64,000 bases of DNA, from the NCBI RefSeq assembly GCF_009674485.1, contig NZ_WKJJ01000010.1, positions 62,001 to 126,000 of the forward strand. The letters run 5' to 3'. The position numbers and the translations under genes were made by a program. Under the pieces are notes generated by a model, which ran no database searches, was not told the origin of the DNA, and was given only the letters and a program-made list of their open reading frames with translations. This DNA comes from Pseudoduganella rivuli (GTDB lineage: Bacteria > Pseudomonadota > Gammaproteobacteria > Burkholderiales > Burkholderiaceae_D). Positions 41,843 through 50,705 of the stretch are shown in pieces; the stretch's first letter is position 1, and the number at the start of each line of letters is the position of its first letter.

Positions 41843-42820
41843 ATGCTCTCCGAATTCGACCTCATCACAGAATATTTCAACCGCCCCCGCCCCGGCGCCG
41901 CCGTGCTCGGGATCGGCGACGATTGCGCATTGCTGGCGCCCACGCCCGGCATGCAGACGGCCATTTCGTCCGACATGCTGGTCGAAGGCCGCCATTTCTT
42001 TGCCGGCGAAGACCCGCAGCGCCTGGGCCACAAGTGCCTGGCCGTCAACCTGTCCGACCTGGCGGCCATGGGAGCGAAGCCGGTGGCCTTTACGTTGGCG
42101 CTGGCGCTGCCATCGGCCGACCGCGCGTGGCTGCAAGGCTTTTCGCAGGGCTTGTTTGCGCTGGCCGATGCCCACGGCTGCGAGCTGATCGGCGGCGATA
42201 CCACCAAGGGTCCTTTAAATATCTGCATCACCATCTTTGGCGAAGTGACGCCGGGCCAGGCGCTGCGGCGCGATGCGGCGCAACCGGGCGACGATATCTG
42301 GATTTCCGGCGCATTGGGCGATGCGCGCCTGGCGCTGGCCGGCTATAACAACGAACTGGCCTTGTCGGCGCAAGAGCAGGATGCCGCCGGCGCCCGCATG
42401 CACCTGCCCACGCCGCGTGTGGCGCTGGGCATGCTGCTGGCGTCGCAGCGCCTGGCCCGCGCGGCGCTCGATATTTCCGATGGCCTGGTGGGCGACCTGG
42501 GCCACATACTGAAAAAATCCGGCGTGGGCGCCACGCTGGACGTCGATGCGCTGCCTTGCGGTCCCGTGCTGGCCACCAAGGACCTCGACCTGCGGCGGCG
42601 CTTCATGGCGGCGGGGGGCGACGATTACGAATTGTGCTTTACGGCGCCCGTGTCGTCGCGCGCGGCGATCATCGCGGCGGGCGCGCAGTGCGGCACCGCC
42701 GTGACACGCGTCGGTGTAATTGAAACGGCGCCCGGGTTGCGGCTGGTCGATGGCAATGGCGTGGCGCTGGCGTTGCGGCTGCAAGGATTTGACCACTTTG
42801 CCGGCACGGCGGCCTCGTAG
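41843..42820 (+). CDS. thiL: Thiamine-monophosphate kinase
   Basis: A 325-residue enzyme that phosphorylates thiamine monophosphate to the active diphosphate using ATP. It has the PurM-like fold with 'GIGDDCALLAP', the N-terminal 'ISSDMLVEGRHF' Mg/ATP strand, 'LAVNLSDLAAMGAKP', 'GGDTTKGPLNICITIFGEV', 'ALDISDGLVGDLGHI' and 'AGGDDYELCFT', all family signatures. Its length is the usual one. TACAAT lies 7 bp before the ATG, so transcripts might be nearly leaderless if that is the -10; this is only a suggestion. No other thiamine-synthesis gene adjoins. Confidence 0.96.
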   Translation: MLSEFDLITEYFNRPRPGAAVLGIGDDCALLAPTPGMQTAISSDMLVEGRHFFAGEDPQRLGHKCLAVNLSDLAAMGAKPVAFTLALALPSADRAWLQGFSQGLFALADAHGCELIGGDTTKGPLNICITIFGEVTPGQALRRDAAQPGDDIWISGALGDARLALAGYNNELALSAQEQDAAGARMHLPTPRVALGMLLASQRLARAALDISDGLVGDLGHILKKSGVGATLDVDALPCGPVLATKDLDLRRRFMAAGGDDYELCFTAPVSSRAAIIAAGAQCGTAVTRVGVIETAPGLRLVDGNGVALALRLQGFDHFAGTAAS

Positions 42821-42828
42821 AGTCCGCC

Positions 42829-45450
42829 CTACTCCAGCGCCGTATGATCCTGGTCCGGGTCGCCCGCGCGGCGCCCCATGCCATGCATCAGCCAGTAATG
42901 GTGGAACGCCAGCCGGATATTGTCGCGCAGCTGCGTGTCGTCCCACGGCTTGGTATAAAAACGGTAAATCGCGCCCCGGTTGATGGAGTCCAGCACGGCT
43001 TCCACGCCGGTATAGCCGGACAGGATGATGCGTATCGTGTCCGGATACATTTCCTTGACCTTGCTGAGGAATTCCGTGCCGCTCATGATCGGCATGCGCT
43101 GGTCGCACAGGATCACTTGCACCGGGTAGAGCGCCAGCAGCTCGAACCCTTCCGCCGGAGACACGGCGGTCAGGATGCGGTAGCCATCGCGCCGGAACAG
43201 CCGGTGCAGCGATGACAGCACGTTGACGTCGTCGTCGACGATCAGCAGGGTTTGCGGCGGTTCCGCCGACTGGTTCGGGTCCGGCGGCAAGCCTTTGCCT
43301 GCCGCCACCAGTTGCCCCAGTTCGTCGGCCGGCAGCGGGCGGCTGAAGAAGTAGCCCTGGATTTCATCGCAGCGGTTGCGCCGCAGGTATTCCAGCTGCG
43401 CGCGCGCCTCCACCCCTTCGGCAATCACGCGCAATTTCAGGCTGTGCGCCATGCTGATGATGGCCACGGCGATGGCGGCATCATTCGGGTTGGTGGTGAT
43501 ATCGCGCACGAATGCAATGTCGATTTTCAGCTTGTCGATGGGGAAGCGCTGCAGGTACGCGAGGCTGGAATAGCCGGTGCCGAAATCGTCGATCGCGCAC
43601 TTGACGCCCAGTTCCTTCAGCCGCGTCAGCACGCCGATGGTGCGCTCCGCATTCGACATCAGCGCGGTTTCCGTCAATTCCAGTTCCAGCAACTCCGCCG
43701 GCACCTTGTGACGCTCCAGCGCAGCCCGGACTTCCTCTTCGAGGTCGCCTTCGATGAACTGGCGGCTCGACACATTGACCGCCACGTGCACCGGTCCCGT
43801 CATGGAACGGTTCCAGGCGGCGATCTGGCGGCAGGCGGCATCGATGATCCATGCGCCGGCGCGGATGATCAGGCCCGTGTCTTCCAGCACCGCCACGAAC
43901 TCGGACGGATACACCAGCCCGACGCCGGGGCGCTGCCAGCGGATCAGCGCTTCCACGCCGCTGATGCGGCCCGTGTTCAGGTTGATCTTGGGCTGGTAAT
44001 GCAGCACGAATTCTTCCTCGTCCAGCGCGCGGCGCAACGCCATTTCCAGGTCCAGCCGCGCCAGCACCTGCACATTCATGCCGGCCGTGAAGAAGCGGTA
44101 GCCGTCGCGGCCCGCCTGCTTGGCGCGCTCCATCGCGGTATCGGCATATTTGACGAGGGTTTCCGGATCCGTCGCATCGTCCGGATACATGGCAATGCCG
44201 ATCGAAGCGGTCAGCGCGGCAGCATGGCCGTGCAGGTCGAACGGCGCGCGCAGCGCTTCGCGCACTTCATTGGCGACCGCCACGGCGTCCTGCTGGTCGC
44301 GCGTCATGGTCAGGATCAGCGCAAATTCGTCGCCGCCCAGCCGGCCCACGGTATCGCGGATCCGCACGCACTGCACCAGGCGGCTGCTGAACTGGCGCAG
44401 CAATTCGTCGCCCGCACCCGATCCCAGGGTATCGTTGACGCCCTTGAAGCGGTCCAGCGCGATGAACAGCACGACGATGCGCCACTCCTTGTCGTGCGCC
44501 AGTTCGATGGCTTCCTGCAGCGTCTGGAAAAACAGCGTGCGGTTCGGCAGCCCGGTCAAGGTGTCGTAATGCGCGAGGTGGCGTAGCCGTTCTTCCGCCA
44601 GGCGCCGCTCGGAAATATCGCGCGCCACGCAAATCAAGGTGCTGCTGCCGCCATCCTCCGTATGGATTTGCCAGTACAGTTCCACCGGCACCGCCGTCAA
44701 ATCATGGCGCGTCAAGTCCTGTTCAAACAGCGCGGGCGCGCGCGCGCCTTCGCCTGCGGCATCCCGCGCCTGGTCACAACGCTGCGCAAGCTCGTCGCGC
44801 GTGCCCAGGCCGATGCGGGCCAGCACGGGGGCTGCGGCGGATATCGACGCGCCATCCGGCGCCAGCAACTGTTCGCGCCGGAAGCCCAGCATGCGGCAGG
44901 CGCCGTCATTGACGTCGACCAGCGCCAGCGTGGCCGAATCGATCAGGAATATCGCATCGGCCGTGGCGTCCATCGCGCTACGGAAGCGCTGCAAGTCCGC
45001 CGTACGTTCCCGGACGGTCTGTTCCAGCAGCGCGTTATAGTTTTTTGCCTGGCGGTGCATCAGCCGCACTTCCAGCATGCTGCGGATGCGCGTCAATACT
45101 TCGATCGGATCGAACGGCTTGCTGACGAAGTCGCGCGCTCCCGCTTCCAGCGCCGCCAGCTTGTGGTCCGGCTGCGCCGTCACCACCAGCACCGGCAGGT
45201 AGGCATCCGTTTCCAGTGGCTTCAACGCCTCCATCACGGCAAAGCCATCCATGCCGGGCATTTGCAAGTCCAGGATGATCAGGTCATAGCGGTGCTGTTC
45301 GTGCCACGGCGCCACCACGCGCGGGTCGGTGGTGGAACTGACGGCCGTGTAGCCCGATGAAGTCAGCAGGTATTCCAGCAACTGGACATTGACCGCCTGA
45401 TCATCAACTATCAATATGCTGGCGTTCAAGATGTCCGCTGGCGTAATCAT
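42829..45450 (-). CDS. REC-PAS-GGDEF(degenerate)-EAL-REC c-di-GMP protein, predicted phosphodiesterase
   Basis: An 873-residue soluble protein with receivers at both ends: REC1 with D61 in 'LIILDLQMPGMDG', and REC2 near residues 750-870 with 'VILCDQRMPIMSG'. Between them lie a PAS, a GGDEF domain and an EAL domain. The GGDEF signature GGDEF (372-376) and I-site RxxD (363-366) are intact, but the first metal-binding Asp of the usual FxDxDxFK is Ala331 ('LFIALDRFKGVND'). EAL (500-502), 'ELTETAL', 'IDDFGTGYSS' and 'EGVE' are complete. This suggests a GTP-sensing but non-cyclase GGDEF and an active EAL. It overlaps the upstream kinase gene by 4 bp (ATGA), so it is that kinase's output. Confidence 0.93.
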   Translation of the reverse strand: MITPADILNASILIVDDQAVNVQLLEYLLTSSGYTAVSSTTDPRVVAPWHEQHRYDLIILDLQMPGMDGFAVMEALKPLETDAYLPVLVVTAQPDHKLAALEAGARDFVSKPFDPIEVLTRIRSMLEVRLMHRQAKNYNALLEQTVRERTADLQRFRSAMDATADAIFLIDSATLALVDVNDGACRMLGFRREQLLAPDGASISAAAPVLARIGLGTRDELAQRCDQARDAAGEGARAPALFEQDLTRHDLTAVPVELYWQIHTEDGGSSTLICVARDISERRLAEERLRHLAHYDTLTGLPNRTLFFQTLQEAIELAHDKEWRIVVLFIALDRFKGVNDTLGSGAGDELLRQFSSRLVQCVRIRDTVGRLGGDEFALILTMTRDQQDAVAVANEVREALRAPFDLHGHAAALTASIGIAMYPDDATDPETLVKYADTAMERAKQAGRDGYRFFTAGMNVQVLARLDLEMALRRALDEEEFVLHYQPKINLNTGRISGVEALIRWQRPGVGLVYPSEFVAVLEDTGLIIRAGAWIIDAACRQIAAWNRSMTGPVHVAVNVSSRQFIEGDLEEEVRAALERHKVPAELLELELTETALMSNAERTIGVLTRLKELGVKCAIDDFGTGYSSLAYLQRFPIDKLKIDIAFVRDITTNPNDAAIAVAIISMAHSLKLRVIAEGVEARAQLEYLRRNRCDEIQGYFFSRPLPADELGQLVAAGKGLPPDPNQSAEPPQTLLIVDDDVNVLSSLHRLFRRDGYRILTAVSPAEGFELLALYPVQVILCDQRMPIMSGTEFLSKVKEMYPDTIRIILSGYTGVEAVLDSINRGAIYRFYTKPWDDTQLRDNIRLAFHHYWLMHGMGRRAGDPDQDHTALE

Positions 45451-47474
45451 GTTCCGACCTTGGTTGCCTTTCTTTCCGCCAGGTGCGCGATCGTGCTGTT
45501 GATGGCGTCGGTAAATTCATCAATGTTGATGGGTTTGATGAGGTAACGGAAGAATCCTGCCGCAATTCCTTTTTCGACGTCGCGCGGCATGGCATTGGCG
45601 GTCAGCGCGATCACCGGGATGTGGCTGGTGCGGGGGTCGGCTTTCAGCAACTTCAGAGCATCGATGCCGTTCACACCCGGCAAATTGATATCCATGAGGA
45701 TGATGTCCGGCTGGTGTACGCGCGCCAGCTCGATGCCCAGGTGGCCATCGGGCGCCGACACCAGGTGCAAGTCGGGACGGAAGCTGATGATTTCCTGGAC
45801 CAGCTTCAGGTTGGCCGGGTTGTCCTCGACATACAGTAAGGTGGTGGGGCGCGACTGCGTGGGCGCGTCGGCCGGCATCGCGTCGGCAATCGCCTGGCCC
45901 GCATCGGGCAACAGGCGCAGCGGCTCGGCCGCCCGCAGTTCGATCCAGAACATGCTGCCCACGCCCTGGCTGCTGGATACGCCGATCACGCCGCCCATCA
46001 ACTCGACCAGCCGCTTGGTCACCACCAGGCCGATGCCGGTGCCTTCTTCCGCCCCGGTTTCCTGGCCCAGCCGGTTAAACGGCTGGAACAGCTGGGCGAT
46101 CTGTTCCGGCTTCAAGCCCATGCCCGTGTCCTGCACGGACAAACGCGCCATGTCGGGCGCCTGCATCGAACAGTCGACCACCACGGCGCCGCCTTCGCGG
46201 TTGTACTTGATGGCGTTCGACAAAAGGTTCAGCAGGATTTGCTTCAGGCGTGTGCGGTCGGCCGCCACATTGATTTCGCAGCGGGGCGGGAACAGCAGGC
46301 GGATGCCGCGGTTGCCCGCCAGCGGCGCCGTCATGGTCTGGCATTCCTGCAGGATCTCGCCCAGGTCGACCGGCTCCATCGACAACGCCACGGCGCCCGA
46401 TTCGATCTTGGCCAGGTCGAGGATTTCATTGATCAGGGTAAGCAGGTGCCGGCCCGATTTCAAAATATGGTTGGCAAATTCCTTTTTCTGCGCCAGGGTC
46501 GACGGCAGCTTGTCCGACGTGAGGATTTGCGCGAAACCGAGGATGGCGTTCAGCGGCGTGCGCAATTCATGGCTCATCGACGACAGGAACGCGGACTTGG
46601 CCTGGTTGGCGCTCTTGGCTTCTTCCATCGCCATCGCCAGTTCGCCATTGATGGCTTCGAGCTGCAACGTGCGCTCATGCACGCGCTCTTCCAGCGCTTC
46701 GTTCAGGCGCATGATTTCATGCTGGGCCTGGGCCCGCTGTTCCGCTTCGCGCGCCAGTTCCAGGTTGGACGATTCCAGCTCCTTGGCCCGCGCTTCGATT
46801 TCGCTCAGCATGGTGTTGAACGACTCCACCAGTTGCGCCACCTCGTCTTCGCTGGTGGGGGCCGCGCGGCGCGAATAGTCGCCGGTGGCGATCACGTCGC
46901 GCGCCACGTCGCGGATATCGAGGATGGGACGGGTGATGATGAAGTCCGTGCGGCTCATGATCAGGTAAGCGATCGCCATCGCCGGCAACATCACCAGCAA
47001 CGCGATGGTGGCGTAATCGCCGATGCGGCCCACCATTTCATATTCGGCCCGCAGGTACACGGTGCCCAATGTTTCGCCATTGTCGACGATGCGGCGGAAC
47101 AGCGTCAGCTTGCCATCCTCATAGTGCACCCCCTCTTCCTGAACGCCGGTGGGAAAATGCTCGTCCTGGCCCGGCGCCACGTAGCTGGCGAACAGTTTGC
47201 CTTTGGCGTTGAAGATGGCGCCCGCATTGACTTTCGGCCGCAGGCGCAGCAGCGCCAGCGTTTCCTTGGCCAGGCGCTGGTCGTCAAACGCCAGCGCGGC
47301 GGTGGACATGTGGCCGATCAATTCCGCCTGCGTGGCCATGTCGGACGTCACGCTCTGGTGGTACGCCCGCAAGTCATAGACCACGATGGTGGCCAGCGAC
47401 ACCAGCAGCGCCACCAGCGTGGACAGCATCACCACGCCCAGCAATTTTTGCCGCAAAGAGCGCAATGCAATCAT
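45447..47474 (-). CDS. Membrane hybrid sensor kinase (CHASE8-like, HAMP, HK, REC)
   Basis: A 675-residue protein. TM1 (11-33) and TM2 (about 153-173) enclose a periplasmic CHASE8-type sensor ('LIGHMSTAALAFDDQRLAKETLALL...'), the kind found in YfiN-linked systems. HAMP (about 175-230), a coiled coil, HisKA with H302 in 'SSMSHELRTPLNA', HATPase with 'GTGIGLVVTKRL' and a C-terminal REC with D595 in 'IILMDINLPGVNG' follow. It overlaps both neighbours by 4 bp, the YfiR-like gene upstream and the GGDEF/EAL gene downstream. The YfiR homologue probably acts on its periplasmic domain, as YfiR represses YfiN in Pseudomonas and E. coli. Confidence 0.94.
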   Translation of the reverse strand: MIALRSLRQKLLGVVMLSTLVALLVSLATIVVYDLRAYHQSVTSDMATQAELIGHMSTAALAFDDQRLAKETLALLRLRPKVNAGAIFNAKGKLFASYVAPGQDEHFPTGVQEEGVHYEDGKLTLFRRIVDNGETLGTVYLRAEYEMVGRIGDYATIALLVMLPAMAIAYLIMSRTDFIITRPILDIRDVARDVIATGDYSRRAAPTSEDEVAQLVESFNTMLSEIEARAKELESSNLELAREAEQRAQAQHEIMRLNEALEERVHERTLQLEAINGELAMAMEEAKSANQAKSAFLSSMSHELRTPLNAILGFAQILTSDKLPSTLAQKKEFANHILKSGRHLLTLINEILDLAKIESGAVALSMEPVDLGEILQECQTMTAPLAGNRGIRLLFPPRCEINVAADRTRLKQILLNLLSNAIKYNREGGAVVVDCSMQAPDMARLSVQDTGMGLKPEQIAQLFQPFNRLGQETGAEEGTGIGLVVTKRLVELMGGVIGVSSSQGVGSMFWIELRAAEPLRLLPDAGQAIADAMPADAPTQSRPTTLLYVEDNPANLKLVQEIISFRPDLHLVSAPDGHLGIELARVHQPDIILMDINLPGVNGIDALKLLKADPRTSHIPVIALTANAMPRDVEKGIAAGFFRYLIKPINIDEFTDAINSTIAHLAERKATKVGT

Positions 47475-48037
47475 GACGCCCCCGGATGAACGCGGTAAGC
47501 GGCCGACAGCATGCGCGCGCTGATGCGGATGCGCGCCGTTGCGGCGGGCTTCAGCGCGACTTCAAAACGCAGGCGATCGTCGGCCACGACGAAATTGATG
47601 ATGCTGCCGTGCGCATACGCTTCCTCCGTATCGGACACGGTCAGCAACGGCTGGTTGCGGCTGGCGTTCATCACGTCGGCCAGCGCGGTTTTGTCCAGGG
47701 CACCGAGAAACAGGATGTGCACGCTGCCGGGTGCTTCCCCCTTCTTCAGCTTGCGCACCACCAGCGGACGTCCATTGGCGGTATGTCCCGCCACGGTACG
47801 CTCCAGTTGTTCGGCCAGCGCATCGGCCGCCATGACGCCGATGACGACAGGGCTGTCCGGCCGCACGAAACTGCCTTCCGGCCATTCGACAAAGCCGGCA
47901 AATTTATACAGGTAAGCGGCCTTGATCTGGCGCTCGACGGGCGTGGGAGATTCTGCATAGGCAAACGCGGGCACGCATACCAGCGCCAGCAACAGGCGCC
48001 AACAATAAAACAGGTAACGCGGGGGCAAATATGCCAT
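47471..48037 (-). CDS. YfiR-family periplasmic repressor (DUF4154)
   Basis: A 188-residue exported protein with a signal peptide (MAYLPPRYLFYCWRLLLALVCVPAFAYA). The mature domain starts 'VERQIKAAYLYKFAGFVEWP' and contains 'VIGVMAADALAEQLERTVAGHTANGRPLVVRKL' and 'RNQPLLTVSDTEEAYAHGSIINFVVADDRLRFEV', the DUF4154/YfiR hallmarks. YfiR binds the periplasmic part of its partner and is released by envelope redox or stress signals. Here the partner is most likely the overlapping kinase (4-bp ATGA overlap), not a YfiN cyclase. The family's disulfide cysteines are not apparent in the mature part, so redox sensing as in P. aeruginosa YfiR is uncertain. Confidence 0.92.
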   Translation of the reverse strand: MAYLPPRYLFYCWRLLLALVCVPAFAYAESPTPVERQIKAAYLYKFAGFVEWPEGSFVRPDSPVVIGVMAADALAEQLERTVAGHTANGRPLVVRKLKKGEAPGSVHILFLGALDKTALADVMNASRNQPLLTVSDTEEAYAHGSIINFVVADDRLRFEVALKPAATARIRISARMLSAAYRVHPGAS

Positions 48038-48244
48038 GGATGCTCGGCCCAGGAAAAGGCAATCGGAATGTGCCCGGCAATGACGTGCCGCATCGTCTAT
48101 TGTATCGCTCTGTCAGAGTTGTGTGCATCTGATCAGAAAGCTCTGCACATACCAGAGAGCAACATCCGGCTTGCAACCTGCACGTATCAAGGGTGCAGGC
48201 TAGAATGAGCGCGGTCCCATCATCCAACATACAGGGAGAACGCA

Positions 48245-48727
48245 GTGAACAAGGCAACGGAAGCGCTGGCGATCAGCGTCGGCGCGGCGCTACAGCGCAA
48301 AGGCTGGATGCTGGCCACGGCGGAATCCTGCACGGGGGGCGGCGTGGCGCAGGCGGTCACGGACATCGCCGGATCGTCGGCCTGGTTCGACCGTGGTTTC
48401 GTCACTTATTCCAATGACGCGAAAGCCGCCATGCTGGGCGTCCCGCCCGGCCTGATCGCGCAGCATGGCGCGGTCAGCGAAGAAGTCGCGGCGGCGATGG
48501 CGGCCGGCGCGCAGGCCAACAGCGGCGCGCAGGCGGCGCTGTCGACCACCGGCATCGCCGGACCGGGGGGCGCGGTGCCGGGCAAGCCGGTCGGCACCGT
48601 GTGGTTTGGCTGGTCGGTCGGCGGCGTGGTGCAGACCGAACGCAGGGTGTTCGACGGCGACCGCCAGGCCGTGCGCGAACAGGCGGTCGCGCACGCGCTG
48701 CAGGGTTTGTTGCGCAGGCTGGCGTGA
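48245..48727 (+). CDS. pncC: Nicotinamide-nucleotide amidohydrolase (CinA C-terminal type)
   Basis: A 160-residue protein corresponding to the C-terminal domain of CinA, the usual PncC length. The GTG at 48245 has AGGGAG 6 nt upstream. It has 'LATAESCTGGGVAQAVTDIAGSSAWFDRGFVTYSNDAK', with the catalytic Ser in AESCTGG, and 'STTGIAGPGGAVPGKPVGTVWFGW'. It deamidates nicotinamide mononucleotide to nicotinate mononucleotide, recycling NAD breakdown products. Its stop overlaps the GTG start of the following metallophosphoesterase gene. Confidence 0.97.
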   Translation: MNKATEALAISVGAALQRKGWMLATAESCTGGGVAQAVTDIAGSSAWFDRGFVTYSNDAKAAMLGVPPGLIAQHGAVSEEVAAAMAAGAQANSGAQAALSTTGIAGPGGAVPGKPVGTVWFGWSVGGVVQTERRVFDGDRQAVREQAVAHALQGLLRRLA

Positions 48728-49653
48728 CGGCGCGCCTTTGGCCTGCGCGCTGGGGCTGGCTGGCGGCGCTGTGGTGCGCGGCGTGGCCGGCGCGCGCCGT
48801 TGTCCATGACGAAGGTCCCGTACGCGCCACCGTGTTTGCGGCCGGCGACATTGCCGATTGCCGCTACAGCCGCCCGCCCTATTCCGGCGCCGCGCGGACC
48901 GCCGCGCTGATCAACGCGGGCCCGGCCGACGCCACCGTGCTGTCGCTGGGCGACCACGTGTATCCCGTCGCCACGCCGGCCGCGCTACGGGGATGCTATG
49001 ACGCCACGTGGGGAGCGTTCCGCGAGCGCACGCGGCCCGTGCCGGGCAACCATGACTTTGCCGGGGGCCGGGCCGACGCGTATTACCAGTACTTCGGCGC
49101 GCAGGCCGGGCCGCCCCGGCGCGGCTATTACAGTTTCGAACTGGGCGGCTGGCGCCTGTATGCGCTGAACAGTCATTTGAAAGGCGCCGAGCACGCGGTG
49201 CAGTTACAGTGGCTGAAAGAGGAACTGGCGCAGCATCCGGCCCGCTGCACGCTGGCGTACTGGCACGTGCCGCTCCACAGTTCCGGCGGCCATGCGGCCG
49301 ATACCCACATGCGCGACGCGTGGCGCTTGCTGCAGGCAGCGGGGGCGGAACTGGTGCTGTCCGGCCACGACCACGATTACGAACGCTTCGAACCAATGGA
49401 TGCGGATGGCCGAATCGACTTGCCGCGCGGCCTGCGCCAGTTCGTGATCGGCACCGGCGGCGCCTACCTGACGCCCTTCCTGTGGCCGCAAACGGGCAGC
49501 GCCATGCGGCTCAACGCCAGCCATGGCGTGCTGAAGCTGGAATTGCTGGACGGCGGCTACCGCTGGCAGTTCCTGCCCGCCGACCCCGACGGCCCCGCCC
49601 CGGACTACCCCGGCCCGCCACAGCAAGACAGCGGCAGCGCCCGCTGCCATTGA
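48724..49653 (+). CDS. Exported calcineurin-like metallophosphoesterase
   Basis: About 309 residues. The start is the GTG at 48724, overlapping the pncC stop as GTGA; the longer frame lies inside pncC. A signal peptide (TARLWPARWGWLAALWCAAWPARA) directs it to the periplasm. Metal-binding motifs are in order: GD in 'FAAGDIADC', 'LSLGDHVYP', 'VPGNHDF', 'WHVPLHSSG' and 'SGHDHDYERF'. This is the arrangement of purple-acid-phosphatase-like calcineurin phosphoesterases. The substrate is unknown; the family includes acid phosphatases and phospholipase D-like enzymes. The Tyr/Trp at the end fits a beta-sandwich tail. Confidence 0.9.
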   Translation: MTARLWPARWGWLAALWCAAWPARAVVHDEGPVRATVFAAGDIADCRYSRPPYSGAARTAALINAGPADATVLSLGDHVYPVATPAALRGCYDATWGAFRERTRPVPGNHDFAGGRADAYYQYFGAQAGPPRRGYYSFELGGWRLYALNSHLKGAEHAVQLQWLKEELAQHPARCTLAYWHVPLHSSGGHAADTHMRDAWRLLQAAGAELVLSGHDHDYERFEPMDADGRIDLPRGLRQFVIGTGGAYLTPFLWPQTGSAMRLNASHGVLKLELLDGGYRWQFLPADPDGPAPDYPGPPQQDSGSARCH

Positions 49654-49709
49654 TGCTGCTTGCCGCGACATATCAAAGTCGATATCGTGCGCCCGACTGC
49701 AAGCTCATG

Positions 49710-50606
49710 CTAGGGCGCCTGCTTCTTGAGCCGATCGACAAACCATCGTCCGGCAGGGCCCGGGGGATGCGCCATCAAATGCACCGCATGCATGGAGAAT
49801 CCCTGCCCGACATTGGGTTGCATTTCCAGCTCCAGGCGAACCAGCTTTCCGGTACGCAGGTCTTCTTCGACCATATGCAAGGGCATGTATCCCCATCCCA
49901 AGCCGGCCCGCAAAAACGCATGCTTAGCTCCCATATCGGCCAGCCGCCAGGTCTTAGCCGACATGACGCCGAAATTGCGCCCGGCAGTCAACGCCGACCG
50001 ATCCGACAGGACCAGCTGCACGTATTCACCTGCAACTGAACGCAGTACGGGCCCTGGCATCGCCGCCAGCGCGTGGGTGGGAGCCACTACAGCGACCGCG
50101 GCGACGCTGACAAGGAATTCGGATGCGCATCCGGCAGGTATTTCGGGGAGAGAGCCGATGATCGCTACCCTGCAGTCGCCGGCCAACAGTGGCTGCAATA
50201 CCGCCCCCAGCGCCTCGACATAAAGACGTAATGGCGTCGCCGGGAATGCCTGGTGAAATGCCTGGACCGCGGAGGTCAGCTCCGCGATCGGAAACATGAC
50301 GTCCACCGCCACGGCCAGCTCAGGTTCCAACCCCTCCGACAGCGTGCGTGCCTTTGCTTTAAAGGCGTCCATGCCCGCCACGGCGAGCCGGGCTTGTTCA
50401 AGCAAGGCACGCCCGGCTTCCGTTAACCGGGGAAAGCGCCCCGTACGTTCAAACAGCGGGAACCCCACTTGTAGTTCCAGGTTCGCCAGCGTCGCACTGA
50501 CGACGGATTGCGCTCGCCTCAACTTGCGCCCGGCTGCGGAAAAACTGCCCTCATCAGCTGCCGCGATAAACGTGCGCAACTGGTCCATCGACATGCCATC
50601 AAGCAT
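49710..50606 (-). CDS. LysR-family transcriptional regulator
   Basis: A 298-residue LysR-type regulator. The winged HTH occupies the first about 60 residues ('MDQLRTFIAAADEGSFSAAGRKLRRAQSVVSATLANLE'), and the ligand-binding domain the rest. AGAGG lies 8 nt before the ATG at 50606; an internal ATG at 50594 is also possible. It is divergent from pirin, DoxX and an oxidoreductase, which it probably controls; direct and inverted repeats between the two starts are likely binding sites. The effector is unknown, but targets of this kind often answer quinones or other electrophiles. Confidence 0.93.
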   Translation of the reverse strand: MLDGMSMDQLRTFIAAADEGSFSAAGRKLRRAQSVVSATLANLELQVGFPLFERTGRFPRLTEAGRALLEQARLAVAGMDAFKAKARTLSEGLEPELAVAVDVMFPIAELTSAVQAFHQAFPATPLRLYVEALGAVLQPLLAGDCRVAIIGSLPEIPAGCASEFLVSVAAVAVVAPTHALAAMPGPVLRSVAGEYVQLVLSDRSALTAGRNFGVMSAKTWRLADMGAKHAFLRAGLGWGYMPLHMVEEDLRTGKLVRLELEMQPNVGQGFSMHAVHLMAHPPGPAGRWFVDRLKKQAP

Positions 50607-50622
50607 CCATCGCCTCTTTGGA

Positions 50623-50649
50623 TATATAGCATCTAATTATATAGGCTAT
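50623..50649. promoter_or_regulatory. Candidate LysR operator in the LysR/pirin intergenic region
   Basis: TATATAG occurs twice (50623-50629 and 50638-50644) at a 15-bp period, and ATAGC (50626-50630) pairs with GCTAT (50645-50649) across 14 bp. The AT-rich repeat lies between the divergent LysR and pirin genes, where a LysR-type regulator would be expected to bind. Confidence 0.45.
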
Positions 50650-50705
50650 TCGGATGGATCGCTAACCAATATGCTTCCTCCATCCACTCAAACATTGGAG
50701 CGAAC

